Assembly: GCA_027943335.1 (NCBI GenBank)
Contig: BSBK01008855.1
Location: forward strand, 243,501-307,500
Length of the DNA: 64,000 nucleotides
Direction of reading: 5' to 3'
From: Chamaecyparis obtusa
Lineage: Eukaryota > Streptophyta > Pinopsida > Cupressales > Cupressaceae
Numbering within the stretch: the first letter of the stretch is position 1; each line of letters opens with the position of its first letter. The translations under genes and the position numbers were made by a program. The notes under the pieces are model-generated. The model had not been told where the DNA came from. It was given only the letters and a program-made list of their open reading frames with translations, and ran no database searches. Below, one piece after another: positions 1 to 11,618 of the stretch.

Positions 1-1
1 C

Positions 2-1629
2 TTTATAAAAGTGTGACACAAATTTGTACTTTTACCCTTATGATAAAATTAGTTTTATTAAACCCGTCCAATTGTGGTTATCAATTTGGGATGCCAAGTA
101 CATAAATTGTCAATATGTTTGTTTTGAGGATCAGTCTGTGAAATCAGTATATAATTTGTTAGGGCATCCACATGAGTATGCTCTATCATCTGAGATTAAG
201 ATATTCCTTAGAACTAATGAGTTTGATGAGAAGAGTTGTGTTGAGAATAATTAGGGAGATTGGTATTTCTTTGAGAAGCAAACATAGGTAAGGGCCTTTG
301 GATTTGATGGGAGTCCTTATGTGTTTCCTAAAATAGTGCCTGATCGGGTAGCATATTTGGAAATTACTAGACAATTATTTTCTTCTAGTTAAATGCACCT
401 AAGATCCTACAACAATCAATCTTTCATGTTTGGACGTTTAGCATTTGGTGAGTTCATGGTGAAAATCATAAATAGCTACAGTCTGATCAATGTCAAGCTT
501 AATTATTATAATATGTTATTTGATAGCCCAAGGACCAACTTTGATCTTGAGGGATATATACAATGGGATAAAATTTCTCAAAAATTGAAGGGATATGAAC
601 ATGTCCCAATGTGCACAGATGATTTGATTAGAAATTTAGAAAGGAATGAGTCTTTAAAATAGAAGGATATGCACAATTGGGTGTTGAGGGCATATCAATA
701 GAAGGTATCAATGAAAAAATATAATATTATAGGTATTAAAGAGCCTTAAGGATCCTATGGGTAGAGCAGAGAGGATGCTCCAACATAGTAAATAAATTAT
801 GAATGTCATCCCCAATTATATAAAGGAAGGAAAACTGAAGGAAAAGGAATCCCTAACACCTTTGAACCATCTTTCTACAGATTCACATGTAGACCAAAAA
901 CAAGATGACATGCCCATTGAAGAATTTATAGATGAATTGATGTTGTAGGAACCACCATATGAAATTGTAGATGAAATGATAGATGAATTCAAAGATTTCA
1001 CCTTTGATCAAGAGTTTATCACATCTTCAAAAATCAAAAAAAAATTTATATCAACATAAAGGGAAAATAATTAGAAACATATTTGATGGCACCTCTGATG
1101 AGGAAAATTTTCTACAAGAACTTCAAAAAGAGATTGAAAATGAAAATAAAGGATGTGAATCCTGAGAAAGGAATACAACTGTTAAAAGAAGTAGGAGTAA
1201 TCATTTATCAAGGGTGGGATATGAAATAAACTATGATTTATGATATTTTTTGTGAAAAACATGACCTCCAATTGATAATATGGCTAGGAGATGTAGAATA
1301 TGTCATCAATATATTTTCCTATGACACAAATAAAAAGGTGTTACTTCAATGGGCCTTATATCCAAGGGATAGAAGGCCAACCTTGATCAATACTAAAGAA
1401 GCTTTTAGATACTTAATGAGACAAAAAGTTGGGAACACAACTCCTAGAAAAACTGCCATGTTGAACTTGAATGTTATCTAGCTAAATAAGAAATGGGTGG
1501 AATTATTGGTTAGAGAAAGGAATAATTATAAAACCCTCTATGAGGATTATGAGGAAGACAAATATAGATGGAAAGAGATATCTATGAAAAGGGGGAAATT
1601 AGTCCAAAACATTGAAAGTAAGAGTGTAG
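2..1629 (+). pseudogene. decayed unrecognised coding region, upstream half
   Basis: Several plus-strand open stretches (24-254, 393-662, 983-1165, 1233-1481, 1497-1694) read as one broken protein with in-frame stops and frameshifts. Readable pieces include VQLWLSIWDAKYI, VPDRVAYLEITRQL, GYIQWDKISQKLKGYEHVP and, near the end, charged text such as ERNNYKTLYEDYEEDKYRW. I do not recognise the family, and there is no RT, integrase, protease or zinc-knuckle motif. The reading is cut at 1629 by GY1 and resumes beyond it at 9721, so it predates GY1. It may be the ORF of an old non-autonomous retroelement or a degraded plant gene copy; the sequence does not decide. The beginning lies outside the window. 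Confidence 0.45.
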
Positions 1630-3231
1630 TGCAGGAGCACCCTTCTAAGGGCTCCCACCATCAAATTTTGTTGTGTTATGTACTTCTAAAATGAAATTTG
1701 TAATTAAAATAAGAGCTCAGCTCATTGTGTGTGTCTAGGCCTAGGCTAGGTCCTAGAGGTTCAGTTGGTTTTCTATGTAAATGGCACAATGACTCAAGGC
1801 ATGATATCATCCTGAGGTCATTGATCTTCTATGTTGCTAGAAGACTAAGGTCAGGTGTTTGGTGGAGGTGAGAGCACAAGTGTACCTTAGATGGACCTAG
1901 AAATGGTCTCTTGAAGTGTGAGAGAAAAAGTTGCTCGATCAACAAAACGTTGCTCAAAAGTTGCTAGCAACTTTTCAAAATTTGCTTAGCAACTTTTCCT
2001 TTTGTGTTGTCTAACCTTGATAAGTGGCTAAAAGCCTAACCAGATACTGAACTTGAGGTCAAGGCTATAAAATACTCGAGGAACCCTAATGCAAGGGTTG
2101 GCAATGATTATGTACGGCTACTATATGAAAAAACCTGTCTGAACCATGAGCTTTGTGTAACAGTCAATGCTTTATGGCTTGATTGGATGTGAATAGAGAG
2201 AAGTTTGGTGAATCTTTGTAGGGAACATTGTCATTAGTGTTTGATCTTTCATGTGTGTGTGTGTGGTTTAATTCTTTCAAGTCTTGTTAGTCTATTATTT
2301 TCATTTCTTTGTTGTAGATAGTCCTCTGCCAGTTTGGAGAGACATGAAGATGTAGGGCTGTAACTCTTATTCCCACCATGGACACACCATGGTTCTTTGG
2401 AATTTGGTAGTATAGTCGCTACCCTATATATATGTCAATAGGGCCCTAGAGTGTAAGTGCAGCTATTTCTTTGACCAAGCCCTAGGCAAGCTAAGGCAAT
2501 GCTTGGTTAGGAGCGGTCAACAAAGAAAGTGCTCTAGAAGACAAGGGAGTGGGTTACAAGACTAGCCCTTTGGAGGGAGTCAAGTGACATGTATGAAGGC
2601 TCAATGGTATGAAGGAGAGAGCCTAAGAAATCTAGGAGTGGTGCTATTGTAGACAATCTAGCCCTGTGACCTTGAGAGGCCTAAAAAGCCCTAAAAACCC
2701 TCATTCTTGGAGGAAGTGTTGTACGGACAGATGGAGGCCCAAGACCCCAAAAATATTTGAGGGTTATGAGTTTGTAATGAATTTCTTTTAGAATAGGAAT
2801 TTTGATTCTATGAAGAAAAGGGGCTACAAGTCCTACAAAACTGGAGGGAGGCCTAATTGGGCTCTTTCTAGTAGCCCTATTTTGTGAAGGAACTACACAA
2901 TCAGGTATCAACCCATTCTTTTTATCAATTTGGAGATGATCCAAATGTCCTAAAAACACCTTAAAACTCATCACTCACCTTTTCAGAGCTTGGGAAAGTG
3001 TTTGAGCCTTGAAGACCCTTATAAGCCTAAGTAAGGGATTGGTGCTAAGAAGATGTGTTTGTAAAGTTGAAAGAAGATGAAACTAAACTTGGTGGTCAGG
3101 TTGGGCTAGGCCAGGGATCCTAGATGAATGGGAATCCTATAAGCCATAGTAGGTGTCAAGAGTACATTGGGATCCTATTTGATGATCAGAGAGCATAGAG
3201 TAGCTAGTCTATCCTAACCTCCCCATTAGAT
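1630..3231 (+). repeat. GY1 5' LTR
   Basis: About 1.6 kb, directly repeated at 7933-9720. It contains short repeats of AAAGTTGCT near 1930-2000, a TATA-like box at 2066 and the short (TA)n tract CCCTATATATATG near 2424. The PBS follows immediately. It differs from the 3' LTR by scattered substitutions and by lacking the long (TA)n expansion. Confidence 0.92.
2066..2073 (+). promoter_or_regulatory. TATA-like box of GY1 5' LTR
   Basis: TATAAAAT lies in the GY1 LTR. The same position in the 3' LTR reads TATAAAAG (8347-8354), so the box is conserved in both copies. It is the probable U3 core promoter. Confidence 0.5.
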
Positions 3232-3243
3232 TGGTATCAGAGC
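3232..3243 (+). other. GY1 primer binding site
   Basis: TGGTATCAGAGC directly follows the 5' LTR. This is the standard plant retrotransposon site complementary to the 3' end of initiator methionine tRNA. Confidence 0.9.
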
Positions 3244-3319
3244 CTCTTGAGGCTTGGGAAGTGGATAGTGGATGTTTCAACCTTCAGAAGAGTTAGTTGG
3301 ATCATCTCACAAGTAGAAA

Positions 3320-6300
3320 ATGGTGACTAATGCAGAGATTTCTAAGAAGGTGGAAGATTAGGAGGAAGCTAATAGACTCCTACAGGAAAGGTTGTATCAG
3401 ATGGAACAACTCTTGGATGATGTCCAAGAAAAGGTAGATAAGGTGAAAGATAGGATGGAGTAGGATGCCAAAGAGAAAGAGAAGACCATTGATGATGATG
3501 TGCCCACACCTGATCCTCCAACCCAAGATGAGAAATTTATCAAAGCTTTGAAGGCTATCATTAGCAAGGCACTTGAGGGTGTCCCATTACTTACTGATAG
3601 GATGGATACAGAGCTAGTGATGTAATGGATTGAAGGCATAGAGAATCACTTTGAATGTGAAGAGATTTTAGAGGCACAAAAGGTCAAAGTGGCCAAATCT
3701 AGGTTGAGAGGTCAAGCTTTAACCTGGTGGAACTACCTGCAAAAGAAAAGGGAGAAAGAGGGAAAGAACCCTATTGCCAATTGGCAAGCCATGATCAACA
3801 AAGTGAGGGAAGCATACCTACCTATAGATTATGAAATCCAATAGCATAGAAGAAGGTTGAACCTCAAGAAAAAAGAGATGGATGTAACCACCTATACTGA
3901 AGAGTTTCATAAATTGAGCTTAAGATCCAAGATCAAAGAAGAGGAGAGTATCAAAGTGGCAAGGTACTTAAGTGGATTGAAGTGGAGCATAGCATAAGAG
4001 ATGAGTTTGTTTACACCCACTACAGTACTTGGATGTTATCATATGACATAAAAGCTTGAAGAGAAACAAAGAAGGAAGCAAGAACCTAATTCAAAGAACA
4101 TGGGAAGAGGTAGAGACTCTAGAGGGGGTCAAAGAGGAAGTTTTAGTGGTAGGGGAGGTGACTCAAGAAGCCAAGGGGAGAGTAGACTTCTAGAACAAAG
4201 TTCAGAGATCAGTACAAGAGGATCTTTTAGTAGAGGAAGAGGTTCTTAGGGAAATAGAGGAAAAGGTGCAGGAAAAAGTAGCTCCTACTTTGCCACCATG
4301 AAATGCTATCAATGTGGACAGCTTGGATACCCTGCCTATAGGTGTCCTGACAAGCCATCAAAATCAAGCAGTGAAAAGATGGTAGCCTATACCCAAGAAG
4401 ATGGTAGCAGCTCATGTACCAATGAGGTCAAAAAACTAGAGTTGGAGATGGGGGAGAACTTGATGTTCAGGAGAGTGCTCATAAGACAACCTAACCAAGG
4501 TGAACCCAAGTAGAGGAGGGCTCTTTTTAGAGTCAAATGTAAGATTCAAGGAAAATTTTACAAAGTTATAGTGGATTCAAGGTCCATTGATAACATCATA
4601 GTAGAGGAAGCAACAAAGAAGCTGAAACTCACAAAGATTCCCCATGCAAACCCTTACAAGGTGACTTGGTTGAATCAGGAGCAGAGTGTGCTAGTGAATG
4701 AGTGGACATGGGTGGAATTTTCAATTGGAGGCTATAATGACAAGGTTCTTTGTGATGTCCTGCCCATGGATGCATTCCATCACCTATTGGGAAGACCCTA
4801 GAAATTTGATAGGAAGGTGCTCTATGATGGAGAAGAGAACTCCATTTCTTTCAAGAAAGATGGAAGAACATTCAAGATTCAGTCCATAACAGAGAATGGA
4901 GAAGGAACTTCTAAAACACCTAGTGTGTTTCTTAGTAGTGGTAAAGAGTTCCTACATGCACTACATGATGAGGAGACAATTGGATGTGCTATCATGGTGA
5001 AGCCAAAGGAGGATGGAAAGAAGTTGCAGGCAGAGACACCCTTAGAGGTGCAACAAATGTTAGAAGAATTCAAAGACATTGTGAGTGATGGAACCCCTGC
5101 AACACTACCTCCAAGAAGGGCCATAAGTCATCAAATAGACTATGTACCCAGTGCATCTCTATTTAACAAAGCAACCTAAAAGCTTACCCTTGACCAAAAC
5201 AAAGAAGTGGCAAGACAAGTACAGGAGTTATTGGATCAAGGACTGATCAAGAAGAGCATTAGTCCATGTGTAGTCCTGGTGGTCTTGGCATCTAAGAAGG
5301 GAGGAAAATGGAGACTTTTCATAGATTCAAGGGCCATCAATAGGATCACTATCAGTTATAGGTTCCCAATTCCAAGAATAGAAGATTTGATGGATTGCTT
5401 AAGAGGTGCTATGTATTTCACTAATTTGGATCTAAAAAGTGGTTATCACCAAATTAGAATCAAGGAGGGTGATGAATGGAAGATCACTTTTAAAACCACA
5501 AATGGTTTGTATGAATGGCTTGTGATGCCATTTGGGCTTACGAATGCCCCAAGCACCTTCATGAGGTTGATGAATGAGGTCTTAAAGGACTTCACAGGAA
5601 GATTTGTCGTGGTGTACCTAGATGATATACTCATCTATAGAAAAACAAAAGCAGAGCATCTTGAGCACTTAAGGTTGGTCTTGAAGATACCACGAGGAAC
5701 ACTTGGCTATCAACCTAGAGAAATGCGAGTTCATGCAGCAAGAACTAGTTTACTTGGGATTTGTGGTGTCCAAGGGGACTTTTAAAATGGACCCCAACAA
5801 GGTGGAGGCAATCTTGAATTGGCCTACTCCTAAAACAGGGACTGAAGTTAGGAGTTTCCATGGGTTGGCACAATTCTATAGAAATTTTGTGAGGAAATTT
5901 AGTGGGATATGTGCACCAGTGCTTGACACCATCAAAGGAGGACTCAAGACCAAGTTCAAATGGAGTGAGGCAGCTGAGAAAGCATTTCAAACATTGAAGC
6001 AAGAGGTAGCTACCAAACCTATCTTACTCTTACCTACTTTTGAGAAGTTTCTCACAATTGAATGTGATGCAAGTGGTGTAGTAGTAGGGGGTGTATTGAG
6101 CCAAGAAGGAAGGCCCGTGGCATTATTCAGTGAGAAACTCAATGAGGTAAAGAAAGAGTATTCATCTTATGACTTAGAATTGTATACATTAGTGCAATCC
6201 CTCAAGAAGTGGAGGCATTACCTCTTGCCAAAAGAATTTTTTGTATTCACAGATAATCAGGCCTTGAGCTATATAAATACTCAAGAAAATATTAGCAATA

Positions 6301-7910
6301 GGAATTTGAAGTGGATGGAGTATCTCCAATCCTTTACCTTCACAATCAAACACAAGAAGGGGCAGCTCAACAAGGTAGCAGATGCCTTGAGCAGAAAGCT
6401 TTTGACTATCCAAGAAGTTCAGCTACAAAGCATTGGAATAGCAAGATTCAAAGACTTATATGAGGAGGATGAAGACTTATCACAAGCCTACAAGGTGTGC
6501 CAAGAGTTTGAGAACCATTTCCATGGTGATTTTGTAGATTATACCCTTCAAAATGGATTTTTGTTCAAAGGCAATCAACTATGTGTACCTAGGGGATCCA
6601 TGAGGGAAAATCTGATTCAAGAGAAGCATAATGGAAGTCTAAGTGGACATTTTGGCATAAATAAGACATTGGACTTGGTACAAAGATACTACTTTTGGCT
6701 TAAGCTAGCAAGGGATGTGAGAAGATATGTGGAGAAATGTGGAGTATGTCAAAGAGCTAAAGGAGGTTCAAGTAATGCAGGACTTTATCAACCTTTGCCA
6801 ATTCCAAATAGGACTTGGGAGTGTGTGAGCATGGACTTTATGGTTGGACTCCCTAAAACCAAATCAGGTATGGATAGCATCTATGTTGTAGTAGACAGGT
6901 TCTCTAAAATGAGTCATTTCATTCCATGTAGAACTACTCATGATACAAGCTATGTAGCACACCTCTTCTTCAAAGAGATAGTTAGGATTCATGGACTCCC
7001 TTTGAGTATTGTGTTAGATAGGGATAGCAAGTTCATGAGCCACTTTTAGCAAACCTTATGGAAAAGGTTGGGAACTAATCTCTCTTTCAGTTCAGCATAC
7101 CATCCTCAAACTGATGGTCAAACTAAAGTCATAAATAGGGTGCTTGGAAACTTGCTAAGGTGTTTGACAAAGGAGTATGGGAAGACTTGGGATCTTGTTA
7201 TATCTCAGGAAGAATATGCTTATAATGACAATGTAAATAGGACCATAGGAAGAAGTCCTTTTGAGATTTTATATGGGAGGCACCCTAGAGGAGTGTGTGA
7301 GTTAAGGGATTTAGGTTCTATGGAGATGAAGAGTGGACAAGATGAAGATTTCACTCAAACAATCAAGGAGGTCCAAGAGCAAGTGAAGAAGACTATCATG
7401 GAGTCCACTCATAAACTCAAAGCCAAAATGGATGAAAGGAGGAAAGAAGTACAATTTCAGATTGGGGACTATGTGATGGTTCATCTCAACAAAGCAAGGA
7501 TGCAGAAGGGCATGCCTAGAAAACTACAAATGAGAAGAGTAGGGCCTTGTCAAATTCTAGCCAAATATGGAGAGAATGCCTATAAGGTGGACTTGCCAAT
7601 AGACTTAGCCATCTCATCAGTGTTTAATGTTGCAAACCTAGTCATGTTTAAAGGAAATATCAAACAGCAAGGTATGGATCCACCAAACATTCTGGAAGAC
7701 ATAGATACCAATGCAATGCCCAAGAAGAAGCTAGCCAAAGAAAAGAGGATATTGGAATCTAGGGTAAAGAAGACTAAAAGAAATCAAGTTTACATGGAGC
7801 ATCTTGTCAAGTGGGTAGATCAGCCTGAATCTGAAGCCACCTAGATTGAGGAAGGATAGTTCAAGAAGTTTGGTGTGGACCTAGCTCTTCTTGACCCCAA
7901 AGTGCCCTAG
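3320..7910 (+). pseudogene. GY1 gag-pol polyprotein, broken
   Basis: One reading frame runs from the ATG at 3320 to about 5690. A 1-2 nt shift near 5695 moves it to the next frame, which runs to the TAG at 7908. Domains in order: Gag (about 3610-4240), CCHC knuckle CYQCGQLGYPAYRC (about 4300), protease (about 4570), RT with YLDDILIY (about 5610), RNase H with CDAS, YDLELY, FTDN and VADALSR (6060-6400), integrase HHCC and core (6620-7290), and a chromodomain reading EHLVKWVDQPESEAT (about 7800). Several stops interrupt Gag, and a TAG replaces a probable chromodomain Trp at 7842. Protease DSG reads DSR, and the integrase catalytic Glu reads Lys (GQTKVINR). The encoded machinery would therefore be dead even without the stops. 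Confidence 0.93.
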
Positions 7911-7920
7911 TTTGTGCTCA

Positions 7921-7932
7921 GGGGGAGTATGA
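7921..7932 (+). other. GY1 polypurine tract
   Basis: GGGGGAGTATGA lies immediately upstream of the 3' LTR, where plus-strand DNA synthesis would be primed. Confidence 0.75.
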
Positions 7933-8346
7933 TGTAGGAGCACCCTTCTAAGGGCTCCCACCATCAAATTTTGTTGTGTGATGTAATTCTAAAATGAAGT
8001 TTGTAATTAAAATAAGAGCTCATCTCATTGTGTGTGTCTAGGCCTAAGCTAGGTCCTAGAGGTTCAGTTAGTTTTCTATGTAAATGACACAATGACTCAA
8101 GGCATGATATCATCCAAAGGTCATTGATCTACTATGTTGTTAGAAGACTAAGGTCAAGTGTTTGGTGGAGGTGAGAGCACAAGTGTGCCTTAGATGGACC
8201 TAGAAATGGTCTCTTGAAGTGTGAGAGCAAAAGTTGCTCAAGCAACAAAAAGTTGCTCAAAAGTTGCTAGAAACTTTTCCTTTTGTGTTTTCTAACCTTG
8301 CTAATGGCTAAAAGCCCTAACTAGACACTAACCCTGAGGTAAAGAC

Positions 8347-8354
8347 TATAAAAG
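8347..8354 (+). promoter_or_regulatory. TATA-like box of GY1 3' LTR
   Basis: TATAAAAG, at the same LTR position as the box at 2066 in the 5' LTR. Confidence 0.45.
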
Positions 8355-8700
8355 AATTGAGGAACCCTAATGCAAGGGTTGGCAATGATTATGTACAACT
8401 ATTGTATGGAAAAACCTGTCTAAACCACAAACTTTGTGTAACAGTCAATGCTTTATGGCTTGATTGGATGTCAATAGAGAGAATTTTGGTGAATCTTTGT
8501 AGGGAAAATTTTCATTAGTGTTTTATCTTTCATGTTTTTGTGTTTGGTTTAATTCTTTCAAGTTTTGTTAGTCTATTATGTTCATTTCTTTGTTGTAGAC
8601 AGTCCTCTGCCAGTTTGGAGAGACATGAAGATGTAGGGCTGTAACTCCTATTCCCACCATGGCCACACCATGGTTCTTTGGAATTTGGTAGTAGAGTCCT

Positions 8701-8922
<222 letters not shown>

Positions 8923-9720
8923 GTTAGTAGGGCCCTAGAGTGTAAGTGAAGCTATTTCTTTGACCAAGCCCTAGGTGAGCTAAGGCAATGCCCGGTTAGG
9001 AGCGTCAACAAAGAAAGTGCTCTAGAAGATAAGGGAGTGGGTTTCAAGACTATCCCTTTGGAGGGAGTCAAGTGACATGTATGAAGGCTCAATGGTGTGA
9101 AGGAGAGAGCCTGAGAAATCCAAGAGTGGTGTTGTTGTAGACAATCTAGCCCTGTGACCCTGAGAGGCCTAAAAAGCCCTAAAAATCCTCATTCTTGGAG
9201 GAAGCGTTGTACAGACAAATGGAGGCCCAAGAACCCAAAAATATTTGAGGGTTATGCATTTATAATGAATTTATTTTAGAAAAGGAATTTTGATTCTATG
9301 AAGAAAAGGGGCTAAAACTCCTACAAAACTGGAGGGAGGCCTAATTGGGCTCTTTCTAGTAGCCCTATTTTGTGAAGGAACTACACAATTGGGTATCAAC
9401 CCATTCTTGCTATCACTTTGGAGATGCTCCAAATGTCATAAAAACACCTTGAAACTCATCACTCACCTTTTTAGAGCTTGGGAAAGTGTTTGAGCCTTGA
9501 AGACCCTTATAAGCCTAAGTAAGGGATTGGTGCTAAGAAGATGTGTTTGTAAAGTTGAAAGAAGATGAAACTAAACTTGTTGGTCAGGTTGGGCTAGGCT
9601 AGGGGATCCTAGATGAATGGGAATCCTATAGGCCATAGTAGGTTTCAAGAGTACATTGGGATCCTAGCTGAGGATCAAAGAGCATAGACTAGCTAGTCTA
9701 TCCTAACCTCCCCATCAGAT

Positions 9721-10412
9721 TGCATCAATTTATTTTACATAGGAACAAAGGTCCACCTCAGTTCTACATGATGCAATATACTGGAAGTATAATGATGATG
9801 AAATTGAGAAGAAGTTGACAAGCATAATGGAGGCTAGTGAGTCACGAGTTTGTATTTTTTAGTTGATGTAGTAGAGAATCACCTTGATACAAAGATGGTT
9901 CAAACCCCATTATTTTTGAATACTTATAAAGGGACTTTGAGTACTTTTGAAAATCAGAATTGCCTGCTACAATAATTAAATGAAAAGTTGGAATCACAAG
10001 ATGCATTTGAACTAGAAGATCTTACTAGAGGAAAGGAATTTCTTGAAAGACATAATAATTTTTAGAAGGAATTGAAGGACAATATGGATAGGTTGAATAT
10101 CTATAGGAAACTGATGTATTACCACCCCTGATATATCAAATGGAAAAGTATTATCACTAGAAGAATGAAGAAACAAACTAGTGACCAATATGAAAAGGGT
10201 GTTGGAGAAGATGAAAGAAGGGGAGGATATTGTACCTCATGTAACAAATATCACAAACACAATGTATGAATAGGAATATATGATGAGGCATGTGAACGCC
10301 AACTATGTTACATACCAAAATCAGGCTTCTGTGGAGCATATAGGAGAAGTAAATTTGTTTATCATGAGATGTAGTTAGTTATTGTTTAGTTACCTCATTA
10401 GTTATGTTATTA
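9721..10412 (+). pseudogene. decayed unrecognised coding region, downstream half
   Basis: This continues the reading interrupted at 1629. Recognisable pieces include VLHDAIYWKYNDDEIEKKL and MEASESRVCIF (about 9755-9860), followed by Lys/Glu-rich text with many stops up to about 10330. I see no known motif. The last part (about 10370-10412, continuing after 24421) is AT-rich and non-coding. It is cut by COP-A at 10418, with GTAAT duplicated on both sides. Confidence 0.4.
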
Positions 10413-10944
10413 GTAATTGTTAGGAATGAATGCTAAAGTGTTTGGCACCCATTCTATAGTAGTTGTTGTTGCATTCATGACTATGATTGTCATTGATGTC
10501 AACACAGTGATCTTTTGGAGACTTGCAGAGAAGCAGACAGAGTTTGGATTAGTGCACATGGGTTATTGTAGTTAGAGATATGTGATTTTGAGGTTATACT
10601 CTTTGATATGTTATATGTCTATGATTAAGAGCATAGATAGTAATTATTTTATTCATGAAATTTATGAGCATTTTGGTGGAAGCAGTATTCAAGCAGTGTT
10701 CCTGAGTAGCAGTTTTTGGAAATTGGATGATATCTGCTAATTGGAATGGAATCTAGTTTTGCATAGTTAATGGGAAGTTTGAGACACATTGTTAGTGATG
10801 TGGTTCATAGTGAAAACTTCGAGGTCGCATGAGTAAAGAGTTATTGTATTTGGAAGCCTACAGTTTTGTGTAATTTTGATGTAGTGTACAGTAACTTTTA
10901 TTTTGTAATTGTGTGCTGACTCATTTGTAAATATTTGAGTGTGG

Positions 10945-10951
10945 TATAAAG
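10945..10951 (+). promoter_or_regulatory. TATA box, COP-A 5' LTR
   Basis: TATAAAG in the context GTGTGGTATAAAGAAAGG. The equivalent position in all six COP-A/D/E LTRs has a TATA-type box. Confidence 0.6.
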
Positions 10952-11508
10952 AAAGGAATGTTTATCCTTGTTGAGATGTTGAGATGTGATGCGGTATGCA
11001 TGAAGTGAAGAAAAGAGCTAAGTATGCGAGCAAAATTGTGAAGGAAGACATGCGAAGTATAGAGATCTGATGTAATAGTGAGTGCAGTTTGGCACAATCA
11101 GAGAAGAGGTAACATATTATTCTATTGAATAATGAAAAGATTATTTGGACAATGAGTTCAATGATCTTACCCTGAATCTATTTGGGTAGTGGGTCCTTCT
11201 ATCTTCCATAACTCCTAACAGGGTTAGAATCTCCTAACAGGGATTCAAAATCTCCTAACAGGGATTTATATGTACTAAATGTATTTCATAAGAGTCCTAT
11301 CAGAGTCCATCCTTTCACAAGGAATATTCATATTAGTGCATCTTTTGTGGGCATCATTCCCACTGGGGTTTACTCTTTGATCAAGAGGTTCCCTAGTCAA
11401 CATATCTTGTGTTGTTGTGTCATTGTGTATGAATATCTTTCTATGGTTGGTAATTATATTGCTTACATGGTTAAATGCTATTGAAGTTGATAAAAGTTAT
11501 AATTGTCT

Positions 11509-11540
11509 AATAACTGATTCACCCCCCCTCTTAGTTATCT
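11509..11540 (+). other. LTR-end hairpin, COP-A 5' LTR
   Basis: ATAACTGA pairs with TTAGTTAT (one G-U) around a C-rich loop. It lies about 20 bp before the LTR end and the PBS. Confidence 0.6.
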
Positions 11541-11564
11541 TGGTGGACTTTACTTTCTAACAAT

Positions 11565-11575
11565 TGGTATCAGAG
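11565..11575 (+). other. COP-A primer binding site
   Basis: TGGTATCAGAG starts 2 nt after the LTR. It matches the initiator-Met-tRNA type site. Confidence 0.9.
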
Positions 11576-11618
11576 TGACAGGTCTGTGAAAGGAAAGTTT
11601 AACAACTTAAGGAGATCC

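Larger units (their letters stand above)
10418..11562 (+). repeat. COP-A 5' LTR
   Basis: 1,145 bp, TGTTAG...CTAACA, repeated at 23263-24420. It contains TTGTCATTGATGTCAA in U3 (10487-10502), a TATA box (10945), three CTCCTAACAGGG repeats (11212, 11231, 11252) and a terminal C-loop hairpin (11509-11540). Confidence 0.95.

Noticed and set aside
3232..3243. tRNA-like sequence TGGTATCAGAGC at several places
   Set aside because: These are primer binding sites next to LTRs; no cloverleaf is present.
11212..11263. Regularly spaced short repeats resembling a mini CRISPR
   Set aside because: Only three units with spacers under 10 bp, inside a plant LTR.
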